Assembly: GCA_026388335.1 (NCBI GenBank)
Contig: JAPLJZ010000126.1
Coordinates: forward strand, 1 to 44,826
Direction: 5' to 3'
Length of the DNA: 44,826 nucleotides
Origin: Deltaproteobacteria bacterium
Lineage (GTDB): Bacteria; Desulfobacterota; Syntrophia; Syntrophales; UBA8958
Shown here in pieces: positions 17,768-26,342 of this stretch. Numbering within the stretch: the stretch's first letter is position 1; every line of letters begins with the position of its first letter. A program made the position numbers and the translations under genes. The notes under the pieces were generated by a model. The model was not told the origin of the DNA and made no database searches. It saw only the letters and a program-made list of their open reading frames with translations.

Positions 17768-18898
17768 ATGATTTATCTTGATCACAATGCAACAACTTCC
17801 ATTGCGCCAGAAGTTTTGGAGGCAATGATGCCGTATTTAACCACGGAGTGGGGCAATCCCTCCAGCAGTTATAAATTTGGATCGCATCTGAAAGCCGTGA
17901 TTGAAAAAGCACGAGGACAGGTTGCGGAATTAATTGGCGCCTACCCTTCCGAGATCGTTTTCACGTCTTGTGCAACGGAGAGCAATAACACTGCCATTAA
18001 TGCGGCGCTAAAGACAAATCCCGGGAAACGACATATTGTTACATCGTCCGTGGAGCACTCGTCGGTTTTAAACCACTGCATGGCACTCGAAAAAGAAGGT
18101 TACAGAGTAACTTATCTTCCTGTTGACACAGAAGGCTTACTCAGTCTAACCAATCTGGAGAGCGTCATTACTGAAGAAACAGTCATTGTGTCATTAATGT
18201 GGGCCAATAATGAAACTGGGGTTCTTTTTCCAATACAGGAAATAGCGGAGATATGTGACTCGCGTGGAGTCCTTTGCCATTGTGATGCGGTTCAAACAGC
18301 CGGTAAGGTCGAGATTGACATTAAAAAAACCAAGATCGACTACTTATCACTGACAGGACATAAATTCCATGCACCAAAAGGCATCGGCGCCCTCTACGTT
18401 AGGCGAAAAACACCATTCATACCATTAATACATGGAGGGCATCAGGAGCGTAATATGCGCGGTGGTACAGAAAGTGTGCCGCTAATCGTCGGCATAGGCA
18501 AAGCTGCAGAATTAGCGCGGAAACACTTGCCAAAATATGAGAACAACGTACGACCATTGCGGGATGCGCTTGAAGATGGGATTCTGAACTCGATTCCAAA
18601 TACGGAGTTAAATGGCCACAAGAAAAAACGGTTGGCAAATACAACCAATATTACATTCAAGGGCATCGAATCCGAAGCTCTTTTAATCTTGCTGGATCAG
18701 GACGGCATATGTGCATCATCAGGATCTGCATGCCTTGCTGATTCTGACGAACCATCGCATGTTATTAGAGCTATGAAATCGGATTCTGAGGCTTCACGAC
18801 AGATGATCAGGTTTTCATTAAGTGAATTAAATACACCGCAGGAAACTACAAGTGTGATTAATGCGATTCGCAAATCATCTATAGTTCTTCGCTCATAA
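17768..18898 (+). CDS. dndA: Cysteine desulfurase, probable DndA
   Basis: 376 residues, class V PLP enzyme of the NifS/IscS type. The substrate and cofactor motifs are YLDHNATT, SCATESNNTA, VEHSSVLN, the PLP lysine K199 in SLTGHKFHAPKG, and the mobile loop SSGSAC with catalytic Cys322. It converts cysteine to alanine and carries persulfide sulfur. It could be housekeeping, but no iscU, iscR or tRNA-thiolation gene is nearby; instead its stop lies 11 bases from the convergent end of a dndC-dndD operon, so sulfur supply to DndC for DNA phosphorothioation is the likeliest role. The ribosome site before ATG 17768 is poor (GAG). The DNA is AT-richer than the preceding gene, as in the rest of the dnd region. 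Confidence 0.8.
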   Translation: MIYLDHNATTSIAPEVLEAMMPYLTTEWGNPSSSYKFGSHLKAVIEKARGQVAELIGAYPSEIVFTSCATESNNTAINAALKTNPGKRHIVTSSVEHSSVLNHCMALEKEGYRVTYLPVDTEGLLSLTNLESVITEETVIVSLMWANNETGVLFPIQEIAEICDSRGVLCHCDAVQTAGKVEIDIKKTKIDYLSLTGHKFHAPKGIGALYVRRKTPFIPLIHGGHQERNMRGGTESVPLIVGIGKAAELARKHLPKYENNVRPLRDALEDGILNSIPNTELNGHKKKRLANTTNITFKGIESEALLILLDQDGICASSGSACLADSDEPSHVIRAMKSDSEASRQMIRFSLSELNTPQETTSVINAIRKSSIVLRS

Positions 18899-18909
18899 AT
18901 CATAACCCA

Positions 18910-19902
18910 CTATGTGTATATGGCCTCAACAAACGCGGGAAAATATCTATAAAGCTCTGCATATGTTTCTATATCGTCGGTTGGGACACCCGGCAGATTT
19001 ACTGTCTCACCGCGGGGAAGTTGGGCATTTAAATGACGCATTTCCTTGCTTGTTAAGCAGGGTACTTTAATATTGTATGCTGTATCCTCATAGCGGACAA
19101 AATTGAGTTCATTGAAAGAGCATGCATCAAGTTTATTTTCCTCACTAGTTTCATAGAAGATCCATCCAAGTGTCATCATCGGTGCACCATCAGTATAAAG
19201 AAAATTAATTATCTGGCGCTGAACCAACTTATTCTCAGTTAGCAAGACACCGTTTCGCGCAGAGAAAGCCTCCGCAATTCTGCTTTTAAGTATATTACGA
19301 GAGATTTTCCCGACTCCCTTTCCCCTCAAGTCAGTGCCTTTAACCTCTCTTGGTACAGCGTCGCCAAGTCGCTTTCTGAATTCATGAAGCGCGTAATCAT
19401 CAACATTATATTCCATACCTGTCTGTTCAGTGTATGCCTTCTTTTGCTCTTCATCAGGATTTCTATCTGTATGAACATTAAAAGTCACTATTAACAAACT
19501 GCCCGAACCAGCCTTGGCACACACAGTACAGACGTCCGACAAGATTGACTCATCCAGCTTTGATTCGTAGTCAAGCCAAACGATTGATTTGGAGCTCATA
19601 TCTAACTCCGGCAAGACCTCCGAAGACTTCCGGTAATCGATAGTTATGCATTTGTAAGGCTTATTGAACTCAAAACATTCCTTTGCATATGCATCTTTTT
19701 CAATGCTGAGCATATTGTCTATTCCGAGATTGCGGTGAAACAATTGAAAATCACTGAAGTAAATTGATCCGAAACCTATATAACGGTAATTTTCGATCTT
19801 ACCAAAAGGGTAGAGTCGGTGGAAGACTTCACAAAGCATTTTCCGCTCAATGGTCTTTGCAGGTCTAAGGGAGTAGTTAATGGTTCTATAGCTACCAGAC
19901 AT
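18910..19902 (-). CDS. Rossmann methyltransferase-like protein, last gene of the dnd operon
   Basis: 330 residues. The N-terminal half resembles a class I SAM-binding fold: YRYIGFGSIYFSDF can be motif I, LSIEKDAYAKECFEFNKPY the acidic post-I loop, and KSIVWLDYES the motif IV strand. It looks like the group catalogued as putative O-methyltransferases, which has no firm substrate. No NPPY/DPPY is present, so it is not an ordinary DNA N-methyltransferase; the C-terminal half is unassigned. Its ATG overlaps the stop of the GHKL-ATPase gene by one base (TAATG) with GGAG upstream, so the two are made together. In this operon it takes part of the place where dndFGH or pbe effector genes would be expected. 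Effector or modifier function is inference. Confidence 0.75.
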   Translation of the reverse strand: MSGSYRTINYSLRPAKTIERKMLCEVFHRLYPFGKIENYRYIGFGSIYFSDFQLFHRNLGIDNMLSIEKDAYAKECFEFNKPYKCITIDYRKSSEVLPELDMSSKSIVWLDYESKLDESILSDVCTVCAKAGSGSLLIVTFNVHTDRNPDEEQKKAYTEQTGMEYNVDDYALHEFRKRLGDAVPREVKGTDLRGKGVGKISRNILKSRIAEAFSARNGVLLTENKLVQRQIINFLYTDGAPMMTLGWIFYETSEENKLDACSFNELNFVRYEDTAYNIKVPCLTSKEMRHLNAQLPRGETVNLPGVPTDDIETYAELYRYFPAFVEAIYT

Positions 19903-21287
19903 TATTCTGCTCCTTCGTATTCCATATAATAGTCAAATGTCTTTTCTCCAACGGCAACATATGTGTGCACATTAAGACGCTTCATTGCCTTCTTCACTTC
20001 AGAGAGCGGTTTGGTATATTGAATTTTTTGCATAGGTGGCCCAGCTTGTATTGGGTTCGGTTGAGGTGCAACAAATTTGGTTGATATTTGAAACGTTTCT
20101 GTTCGTTGAGCTGTCGCACTTTTGATTGCTTGGTCGAGAGATTTATCAGTACTATCACCTTTTTCGACTGCAGCCCTTTCCTTTTCTAAATTAGACAAGA
20201 ATGTCAGAACAGGTTTAGAAAGTTCGATCATTTCTTGTTGAACACTCCTGTAAATCGGAGAATCAACATCAACTCCTGTTTTAGTTGTTGTCCACGGCAA
20301 CAGAGTAGCATCATCCGAATCGAAATATGCATAACCACGGAAATAGGCAAAGTCAGGATGGTATTGGCGCATATCATGCGCTTGACCCCAGATTGTTATT
20401 GCGCTCTGATCTGCTCGTATTACTAGACGACCATTACAAAACACATACCAGCCCCCCTCATGCAAAATTCTTTCTGCTACGCCAGCAAAAAGCTTAACAG
20501 TAACAGGTAAGCCAGGTTTACCATCAAGAAGTTCTCTCTGGTAGATTTTCTCCACAAACGCAGGTTTTAGCTTATCAGATATAAAAAGTTTCGCGGGCTC
20601 ATTGTTTAAAGGTATCGTGTTAACGGTAATAGTAAGACCCTTATCAATACTAAGCGTGTGTGCAAGACTCATCTCATTCTTTAGCCGAGTTAAAAAGTTA
20701 TCAAGAGCAAAACTTTCAGCAACGGATTCATAGAGCTCGCTAATTTCAATACGAGTACCGATTTTGTCAGCGGGCACATCAGAAAGATCTTCCTCGACTG
20801 TTTTAAATTCAAAATGCCAGTCGTCAGCTTTTCCTGCCTGATCCGTTGCTTTCCATTGTTCGACGTCAATATCCATTTCAAATTGAGACGTCATTGTCGC
20901 CGAGCAAACAGTGAAATGGCGTCCTAATTTGAAAAAAGTCCGTTTCATTCCGACACCAAATTGTCCCACTGAACCAGGTGTAAGAGGTGCGTCCTTGGGA
21001 CGGCCAAAACGAAAAGCATAGTTACGCGCTATATCCACTGGGATGCCACCACAGTTATCCGCTATCTTGAAATGATTTTTATCGAGTTCTACACGAATGG
21101 TTAGATCATTAAAGTTGCCGTTTGATCTCATACGCCTTGCACCGTCCACGGAATTGTCTATCAAGTCAAGGATCGCACGGGTAAGCGGAATATCCCGTGT
21201 AAGCATGTAAATAAAGAATTCCTTTGTTGGTGATGCGTTAATGAGTTTTGGGTTTTTGTCCAGTGCCGGCTTGGATTGCTCTGGCAT
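19902..21287 (-). CDS. GHKL (MORC/MutL-like) ATPase of the dnd operon
   Basis: 461 residues from ATG 21287 (the frame extends 7 codons further, but this ATG has GGAGG upstream and overlaps the previous stop as TAATG). The Bergerat fold is clear: N-box AILDLIDNSVDGA, G1 box IADNCGGIP, G2 box GSVGQFGVGMKRTFFKLG and the later G-T-R-I-E-I strand. The N-box carries Asp where MutL and Hsp90 have the catalytic Glu. A transducer-like S5 region follows (about 215-370), with a polar, possibly coiled C-terminus and no nuclease motif seen. MutL/MORC-type ATPases accompany several restriction and defence systems, where they clamp or remodel DNA. Its one-base coupling on both sides puts it firmly in the dnd system. 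Confidence 0.85.
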   Translation of the reverse strand: MPEQSKPALDKNPKLINASPTKEFFIYMLTRDIPLTRAILDLIDNSVDGARRMRSNGNFNDLTIRVELDKNHFKIADNCGGIPVDIARNYAFRFGRPKDAPLTPGSVGQFGVGMKRTFFKLGRHFTVCSATMTSQFEMDIDVEQWKATDQAGKADDWHFEFKTVEEDLSDVPADKIGTRIEISELYESVAESFALDNFLTRLKNEMSLAHTLSIDKGLTITVNTIPLNNEPAKLFISDKLKPAFVEKIYQRELLDGKPGLPVTVKLFAGVAERILHEGGWYVFCNGRLVIRADQSAITIWGQAHDMRQYHPDFAYFRGYAYFDSDDATLLPWTTTKTGVDVDSPIYRSVQQEMIELSKPVLTFLSNLEKERAAVEKGDSTDKSLDQAIKSATAQRTETFQISTKFVAPQPNPIQAGPPMQKIQYTKPLSEVKKAMKRLNVHTYVAVGEKTFDYYMEYEGAE

Positions 21288-22771
21288 TATTTGCCTCCAT
21301 CTTTCCAAAATTGCCTACTCATCCCTTGAAGCAGCCTTCCATGCAGGCGAAGAGCTGCTTCAGTCTTCTTTAACTTTGCATGAATGACTCCTCCAAGGAT
21401 CATCCGTTGCTGGGCATCCGTCAAGGTTTGCGGAGAAAAATGGATACCACACTCGGCCAACTCAGCAAAGTTAGTCTCATTAGCGCCGGTGGTTAAAAAT
21501 TTATCGGCGTCTTGCGATGCCAACCATACTGGAAATCCCCATGAGCGGCCTTGACGCGCCAACGCACTAAGGAGGCCCGCCTTGTTTTCTTTTGGTAAAA
21601 GCAGGTGGGCTTCATCAACAAATAAAACCATTTTAAGAGGCTGAATGTCATTCTTAACAGCCAATTGTTGCCCCAGTTTCTTGATTAGGAAGTTAAGGAT
21701 GAGTGCAACTGCAAGTGCCTTTGTCTCACTATCCGTACCAAATTCTTTGAAATCAATAACGATTGAGCTACTAAGCCACTCTTCAGGGCTGATACTTGAC
21801 TGTTGGCTCGCAAAGAGATCAAAAGCTACAATTTTTTTAAGAATTGCTACATCAACACCACTAGCATTTCTCTGCTCCACAGCTTCCGTAAGTGTCGCGA
21901 AGTCGGGTGCATCCAAGTCCATGTATGCTTCTCGGATTGTCATTTCCTGCTTTGCACCCAGTTGTTGCGCAAAAGCTTTGATTAGAGAGGCAATCTCAGA
22001 TGCAACTTGAGCGTTTTGCGTAGGATTTGGATGTCGGAAAAAGGGATTGATCGGAAGGCCTTGCTGAATGAGCCGAACGTACTGCGCGCCTGTTTGATCT
22101 AGAAAACGAGAGCGATTCTTTCTTTGCTGAGCATTGTTGGGATCGTCTTCCAGTTCGCCCTTTAGATCAAAGAAAACAAAGCGAACCCCTTGCCCAGATA
22201 ATTGAGCAAGCAGATCAAGAGCGAGCTGACTTTTCCCCGAACCTGGTTCGCCTGAAATAACCAGAAGGCCATTTTTAGTGCCGGGTCCGTTCATGCTCCA
22301 TTCAGTCCCATCTATAAGTAATTTGAGCTTTACTTCCTTTTCGACAACCGGCATTACGGGCACTTCCGGTTTAAAAGTCCCTTGGAGCCCGAAATCATCG
22401 CCTGCCAATTTGAGCAACGACGAAACGAAATGAGCTTGATCATGGCCGGATTCCTGCCAAATTGATTTGAGCCGCTGGCAGCCAAACTCAAAATAACGAC
22501 GGAACTCATGGCGATAACCACTTTCATCGAGTGTGCGTCCTGCACGGTGATTCAACGCTGCCCGGACAACATCGCGTAATTCATCACCGATGACTTGTTC
22601 ATCATTAAGGGTAACGCCTTTGGAGTCCTTGGGTTTGAACTCAGGGGGGATACCTTCTCCCAAAGCAAGGAATAGGGCAGCGCGTCCCAGTACCGCTTGA
22701 TTGCGCGCACCAACTCGTGTGTGGACAGTCTCGATAAATTCATGGGTATCACGACTTGTATCGAATTTCAT
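21287..22771 (-). CDS. dndE: DndE domain fused to a HerA-like ATPase
   Basis: 494 residues. Residues 1-110 resemble DndE, the small protein that binds nicked DNA in phosphorothioation: a helical domain with NQAVLGRAALFLALGEG, the glycine turn and GDELRDVVRAAL. After a linker comes a RecA/HerA-type ATPase with Walker A GEPGSGKS (174-181), strand RFVFFDLKGE, Walker B MVLFVDEAHLLL (Asp386-Glu387) and the RQGRSWGFPVWLASQ arginine-finger/sensor region of HerA-FtsK proteins. Bacterial DndE is normally a separate protein of roughly 110-130 residues, so the fusion is notable. The start has AAGGGGAAAT upstream and lies nine bases after dndD; the stop overlaps the GHKL gene. The ATPase may drive translocation during modification or restriction (inference). 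Confidence 0.85.
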   Translation of the reverse strand: MKFDTSRDTHEFIETVHTRVGARNQAVLGRAALFLALGEGIPPEFKPKDSKGVTLNDEQVIGDELRDVVRAALNHRAGRTLDESGYRHEFRRYFEFGCQRLKSIWQESGHDQAHFVSSLLKLAGDDFGLQGTFKPEVPVMPVVEKEVKLKLLIDGTEWSMNGPGTKNGLLVISGEPGSGKSQLALDLLAQLSGQGVRFVFFDLKGELEDDPNNAQQRKNRSRFLDQTGAQYVRLIQQGLPINPFFRHPNPTQNAQVASEIASLIKAFAQQLGAKQEMTIREAYMDLDAPDFATLTEAVEQRNASGVDVAILKKIVAFDLFASQQSSISPEEWLSSSIVIDFKEFGTDSETKALAVALILNFLIKKLGQQLAVKNDIQPLKMVLFVDEAHLLLPKENKAGLLSALARQGRSWGFPVWLASQDADKFLTTGANETNFAELAECGIHFSPQTLTDAQQRMILGGVIHAKLKKTEAALRLHGRLLQGMSRQFWKDGGK

Positions 22772-22780
22772 TATTTCCCC

Positions 22781-24847
22781 TTATAAGTCATGGCCAAAGT
22801 AATCACTAGCGACACGTACTTCGTACCCAATACCGTCTGGTTTGCCCTGCGGGTGCAACGTATATACTCTGGCGACCTGGTGGCGAATCCGGTCAAATAG
22901 TGGTCCCTCAGGATCAATCTCTGCATTCGTACTTAAAATAATGGACTGATGTCCGCCCAAGTAAAGCTTGTCAAGAACATTGGCTCGCACTTCTTTGTCG
23001 AGACGTGCCAATGGTGTATCAACCACAAGCGGCGGCACGAGTTTCGCTAGCCGTCGTAAAGCCTCATAGAAGGACAACATGCGCACTTGTCGTTGTCCTG
23101 CAGAGGTGTTGGTTTCTTCCCAAGTCACACGCTTCCCATCTTTGCGTAGCAGCCAGCATTGCCAATGACTATCAAAATCCATTCCGGCAAACTCGAGCTG
23201 CCGTTCGGTGATTTCTATCCATAAATCACCGACATGTTCGGAAATCCGTTTGCGCATCTGGATGGCTGCGCGGCTGCGAACTTCACCCGCCGCTCCGCGG
23301 TATCGGGCTGCTAATGCAGCTAGGCTCTCACCTTTTTGTGCCTTTTCTACGATTTCAAGCTGATTTGTCTCCTGGCGTTTAAGTTCACTTAGCTCGCTAT
23401 CCAAGCGGATGATATCACTGTTCAGTTCATTGATTCGCTTACTGATTTGATCCCGCTTTGCGATAAGCTCCCCTCGCTTTTGATGTAGTTCCGTACCTCG
23501 TATGAAAGCAGCCGTGTTCTGCTGCATTTGTTTAAGCTTCTGGTCTAGTTCGCGTAACTCAACATCCATTCGTTCAATATTTATACACATGTCGGCCAAA
23601 TCCTGCAACGAACTTACCGATTTAGAGAGCCTTTGCCTAATTTGGGCACTGATGTCGTTTCTCTCTGTTACAAAAACATGGTCGGGAATGCTTTCTGGCG
23701 GTGGATGAAAGAGTCGATTTAAGGCATCGTCCAGCCGTTTCATGAAGAAATCCCTGGTGCTGTTCTCCAATGTATACTCTTCGGGGATGCAGTCGAACAC
23801 ATCCTTTTTAATTTGAGGTATTTTCGGCTCAACGGTTGATTTTGCACTTTCCCACTCACGGCGTCTTTCTTCCGACTTGAGGTATTCATGGAGGTCTTTA
23901 CGATAGCTGCCAAACAAAGCGACGGGAAGCGCCTCTTCCCAAGCGTCAGTCAGTTTTGATTCCAAAGCCGCTTTTATCTTTGTAATTTCATTACGGCGCT
24001 CCTGTGCCTTTTGCAATTCTTCAGGATCCACAGCCCCTAATGTTTTGAGATCGTCTTCAACCTCCAGCAACTCAGCCTCAATTTCGAGAAGCTCACGTTC
24101 AAGTGATTCTTGTTCCTTGTGCCGTGCCTTAAGATACCCATCAGCACGCATCACATCAGCCGTCAGGTCAACCAGTTTGGTTTGCTGGTCTTGTCCTCCA
24201 CTGAGATTAAAGACACGAGGTATTTTTTGTTGAATTAATTGGCGCAAATCTGTTTCCAACTCCCCATATGTCCATAAACCAAGAATTCGTGTGATACCTT
24301 CGATAATATCCTGATGGCTTAGATTTATGCTCTGGCTGCGTTCGGCATCAAAGAAAAAGAATCGTGCAAGATGGCGCGGCAGAAAGGCATCCCGTAGTTT
24401 CTGAATCACCTGCTCGTCTTCTATCTGGCTGGCCGTATCTGACCGTACAGCATATGAGCGCCATACAGGGGGCGAGTTCGTACGGTGCCGTATCTCCCGC
24501 ATCAGATGAACTTTACGGCTGCCTCCACTTCTTTCATCACGAAGAGCTATATTAACTTGGAGCCTAACGGTATCCTTCCCTTCAGCCAAGGCACGTCGGT
24601 TAAGCGATTTATCGAAGGCGAACCTGGTGGCATCTGAACCAGTTTCAACACGCTTTAAATCGCCGACCCCGCTTTCGCCAACAACTGCAAGGTACAATGC
24701 ACGCAGTAGATGTGTCTTGCCAGCACCATTTCTCCCACCAATTAGGATACCACTTAACCCGTCTAGGCTACTAAAATTAAAAATATGCTCGCCGTAGAAC
24801 GGGCCAAAGTTTTCCAGCGTCAATGTGTCAAGATAAACTTCAGACAT
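22781..24847 (-). CDS. dndD: DndD, SMC/Rad50-like ATPase of DNA phosphorothioation
   Basis: 688 residues from ATG 24847, chosen because it has AAGGA upstream and overlaps the dndC stop by 8 bases; the frame extends 27 codons further into dndC. N-terminal half-ATPase: TLENFGPFYGEHIFNF and Walker A GGRNGAGKT (37-45). The middle, about 200-560, is largely charged coiled coil; no Rad50-type CxxC zinc hook is present. The C-terminal half carries the ABC signature region TSAGQRQVRMLSF and Walker B PLVVDTPLARLD followed by the D-loop. This matches DndD, the ATPase thought to nick or open DNA for sulfur insertion by DndC. Confidence 0.92.
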   Translation of the reverse strand: MSEVYLDTLTLENFGPFYGEHIFNFSSLDGLSGILIGGRNGAGKTHLLRALYLAVVGESGVGDLKRVETGSDATRFAFDKSLNRRALAEGKDTVRLQVNIALRDERSGGSRKVHLMREIRHRTNSPPVWRSYAVRSDTASQIEDEQVIQKLRDAFLPRHLARFFFFDAERSQSINLSHQDIIEGITRILGLWTYGELETDLRQLIQQKIPRVFNLSGGQDQQTKLVDLTADVMRADGYLKARHKEQESLERELLEIEAELLEVEDDLKTLGAVDPEELQKAQERRNEITKIKAALESKLTDAWEEALPVALFGSYRKDLHEYLKSEERRREWESAKSTVEPKIPQIKKDVFDCIPEEYTLENSTRDFFMKRLDDALNRLFHPPPESIPDHVFVTERNDISAQIRQRLSKSVSSLQDLADMCINIERMDVELRELDQKLKQMQQNTAAFIRGTELHQKRGELIAKRDQISKRINELNSDIIRLDSELSELKRQETNQLEIVEKAQKGESLAALAARYRGAAGEVRSRAAIQMRKRISEHVGDLWIEITERQLEFAGMDFDSHWQCWLLRKDGKRVTWEETNTSAGQRQVRMLSFYEALRRLAKLVPPLVVDTPLARLDKEVRANVLDKLYLGGHQSIILSTNAEIDPEGPLFDRIRHQVARVYTLHPQGKPDGIGYEVRVASDYFGHDL

Positions 24848-26135
24848 GATCCGTTCCTTGCTCTGCCGCTTGTGAATCCAAGTCGTCCTTGAGAGCATTG
24901 AGCAAGTCATCCTGCAAGCCGTAGGCACGATGACTCTCGCTGTACCCCTCGACTACAGCTAGCATACGGCGAAGCGTATCCGCACGTACACCAAGTTCCT
25001 GGGCGACCTTTTCTTCCATCTCGCGTAGACTGTTCAACTCATTGATGTCGGTATTCATTATGACACCTCGCTGTTCGTTGATGATGCGGGCAACACCCTG
25101 TCCATCGTCAGGATCACGTGCCGTTTTCCACATCTGCTGGATTAGAAGTAGTTCTTCAGGGCTTATTAGGGTCAAACTAAGCTCTTCTTGTAGGTTCAGC
25201 AACTGGCTGAGCAATTCACGACGTGCTTCAATGTGCAGCGGACCAGGCCCATCATTACCGTTCATTCGTTTCATGTCTCTTTTACCATTAGAAGGGTCAC
25301 GGTAATCAAGCAGGGTTTGGCGAAACTCTATCAATTTTTCCATCCGCTCATCACCTGCCGCCAGCAGGCCTTCGCTGGCTTTGTCACGCTCGACAACAGT
25401 ACATGTCCAACATCCAAACCGCGAATTTCCACAGGAAGGTGTACTATTGTCTATATGTATTGGGCACTCGCCGTTGGATGCGTTTGTATAAAGCTTATAT
25501 AGGGCGCGATTATCATCGCCCCAGGGATTATTATTTTGTAACAGGTAAGCCCACACTTCTTCTGTTGTGAGATATTCGATAGGGTTGGAAACCCAGACGC
25601 GTGGTAGGTCGGGGTGTCGACGGAGTCCGTTCCTTTTTTCACGTCCCGCCATTGACTGCGCACGCGAAGCGCTTTCGGCACGGCGTGCTCCAAGATGGAT
25701 TATCGCTTCACCCCAATGGCCCATACGCTGGTTCACAAATTTTGTCACAGGATCAATTTTCATGCGCTGTGTACACCAGCGGAAAACTCGATTAGGTGGG
25801 GGATAACCACGGCCTATTATATTTACCCAAAAAGATTGCTCAGGCGGTGGCTTCAGCAACATAACTTCAACATTGAGATCTAACTTTTGCGAAGACTTAC
25901 TCATCCGTTTCAGCGTGTTTTCCAGAATCTCAACTATGGCTGGGATTTCTGCACGTGTGTCGGTTGATATAATTGTGACAGGTTTATTCCGTTGGTCATG
26001 TGGTATGGATAATATCGTGTTAAATACCAACGCTGCAACTAATGTACTGTCCTTACCGCCACTAAAGCCTACAAGCCAAGGCCTTGAATCGTTTATATAT
26101 TGGTCTCTTAGGTTGTCAAGAATTTCTTTATACAT
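24840..26135 (-). CDS. dndC: DndC, Fe-S sulfurtransferase of DNA phosphorothioation
   Basis: 431 residues from ATG 26135; a TTG at 26201 would add 22 residues, and neither start has a strong ribosome site. It belongs to the PAPS reductase/ATP-pyrophosphatase family: P-loop SGGKDST (25-31), WCTQRMK with Cys121, LGARRAES, and CGNSRFGCWTC giving Cys235, Cys242 and Cys245, the expected ligands of the 4Fe-4S cluster together with Cys121. DndC activates the DNA backbone and inserts sulfur supplied by DndA. About 75 residues at the end, after a short MNTDINEL junction, form a predicted helical extension. It is the first gene of the five-gene operon, and its stop overlaps dndD by 8 bases (ATGTCTGA). 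Confidence 0.93.
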   Translation of the reverse strand: MYKEILDNLRDQYINDSRPWLVGFSGGKDSTLVAALVFNTILSIPHDQRNKPVTIISTDTRAEIPAIVEILENTLKRMSKSSQKLDLNVEVMLLKPPPEQSFWVNIIGRGYPPPNRVFRWCTQRMKIDPVTKFVNQRMGHWGEAIIHLGARRAESASRAQSMAGREKRNGLRRHPDLPRVWVSNPIEYLTTEEVWAYLLQNNNPWGDDNRALYKLYTNASNGECPIHIDNSTPSCGNSRFGCWTCTVVERDKASEGLLAAGDERMEKLIEFRQTLLDYRDPSNGKRDMKRMNGNDGPGPLHIEARRELLSQLLNLQEELSLTLISPEELLLIQQMWKTARDPDDGQGVARIINEQRGVIMNTDINELNSLREMEEKVAQELGVRADTLRRMLAVVEGYSESHRAYGLQDDLLNALKDDLDSQAAEQGTDHV

Positions 26136-26342
26136 GTTTGTTGTAGGTGAAGGCTTTCTTTTGAGTGGAGGCAGTATATGGAAAGGAAGCCTGTGTGTCA
26201 ATGGGTATCCGACGAATATTAAGGATAAGAGGGATAGAAACGAATACGATTGTCGGTGAAGTTAGATGCCAAACTTGGGCAAAACATGAATTTCACAAAC
26301 ACGACTAACCGTAAGTATGTGGATACCAGCCTTTTTACATGA

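Noticed and set aside
17768-18898. Housekeeping IscS or NifS
   Set aside because: No iscU, iscR or nif gene is nearby and it lies at the end of a dnd operon; still, the possibility is not excluded and is noted in the findings.
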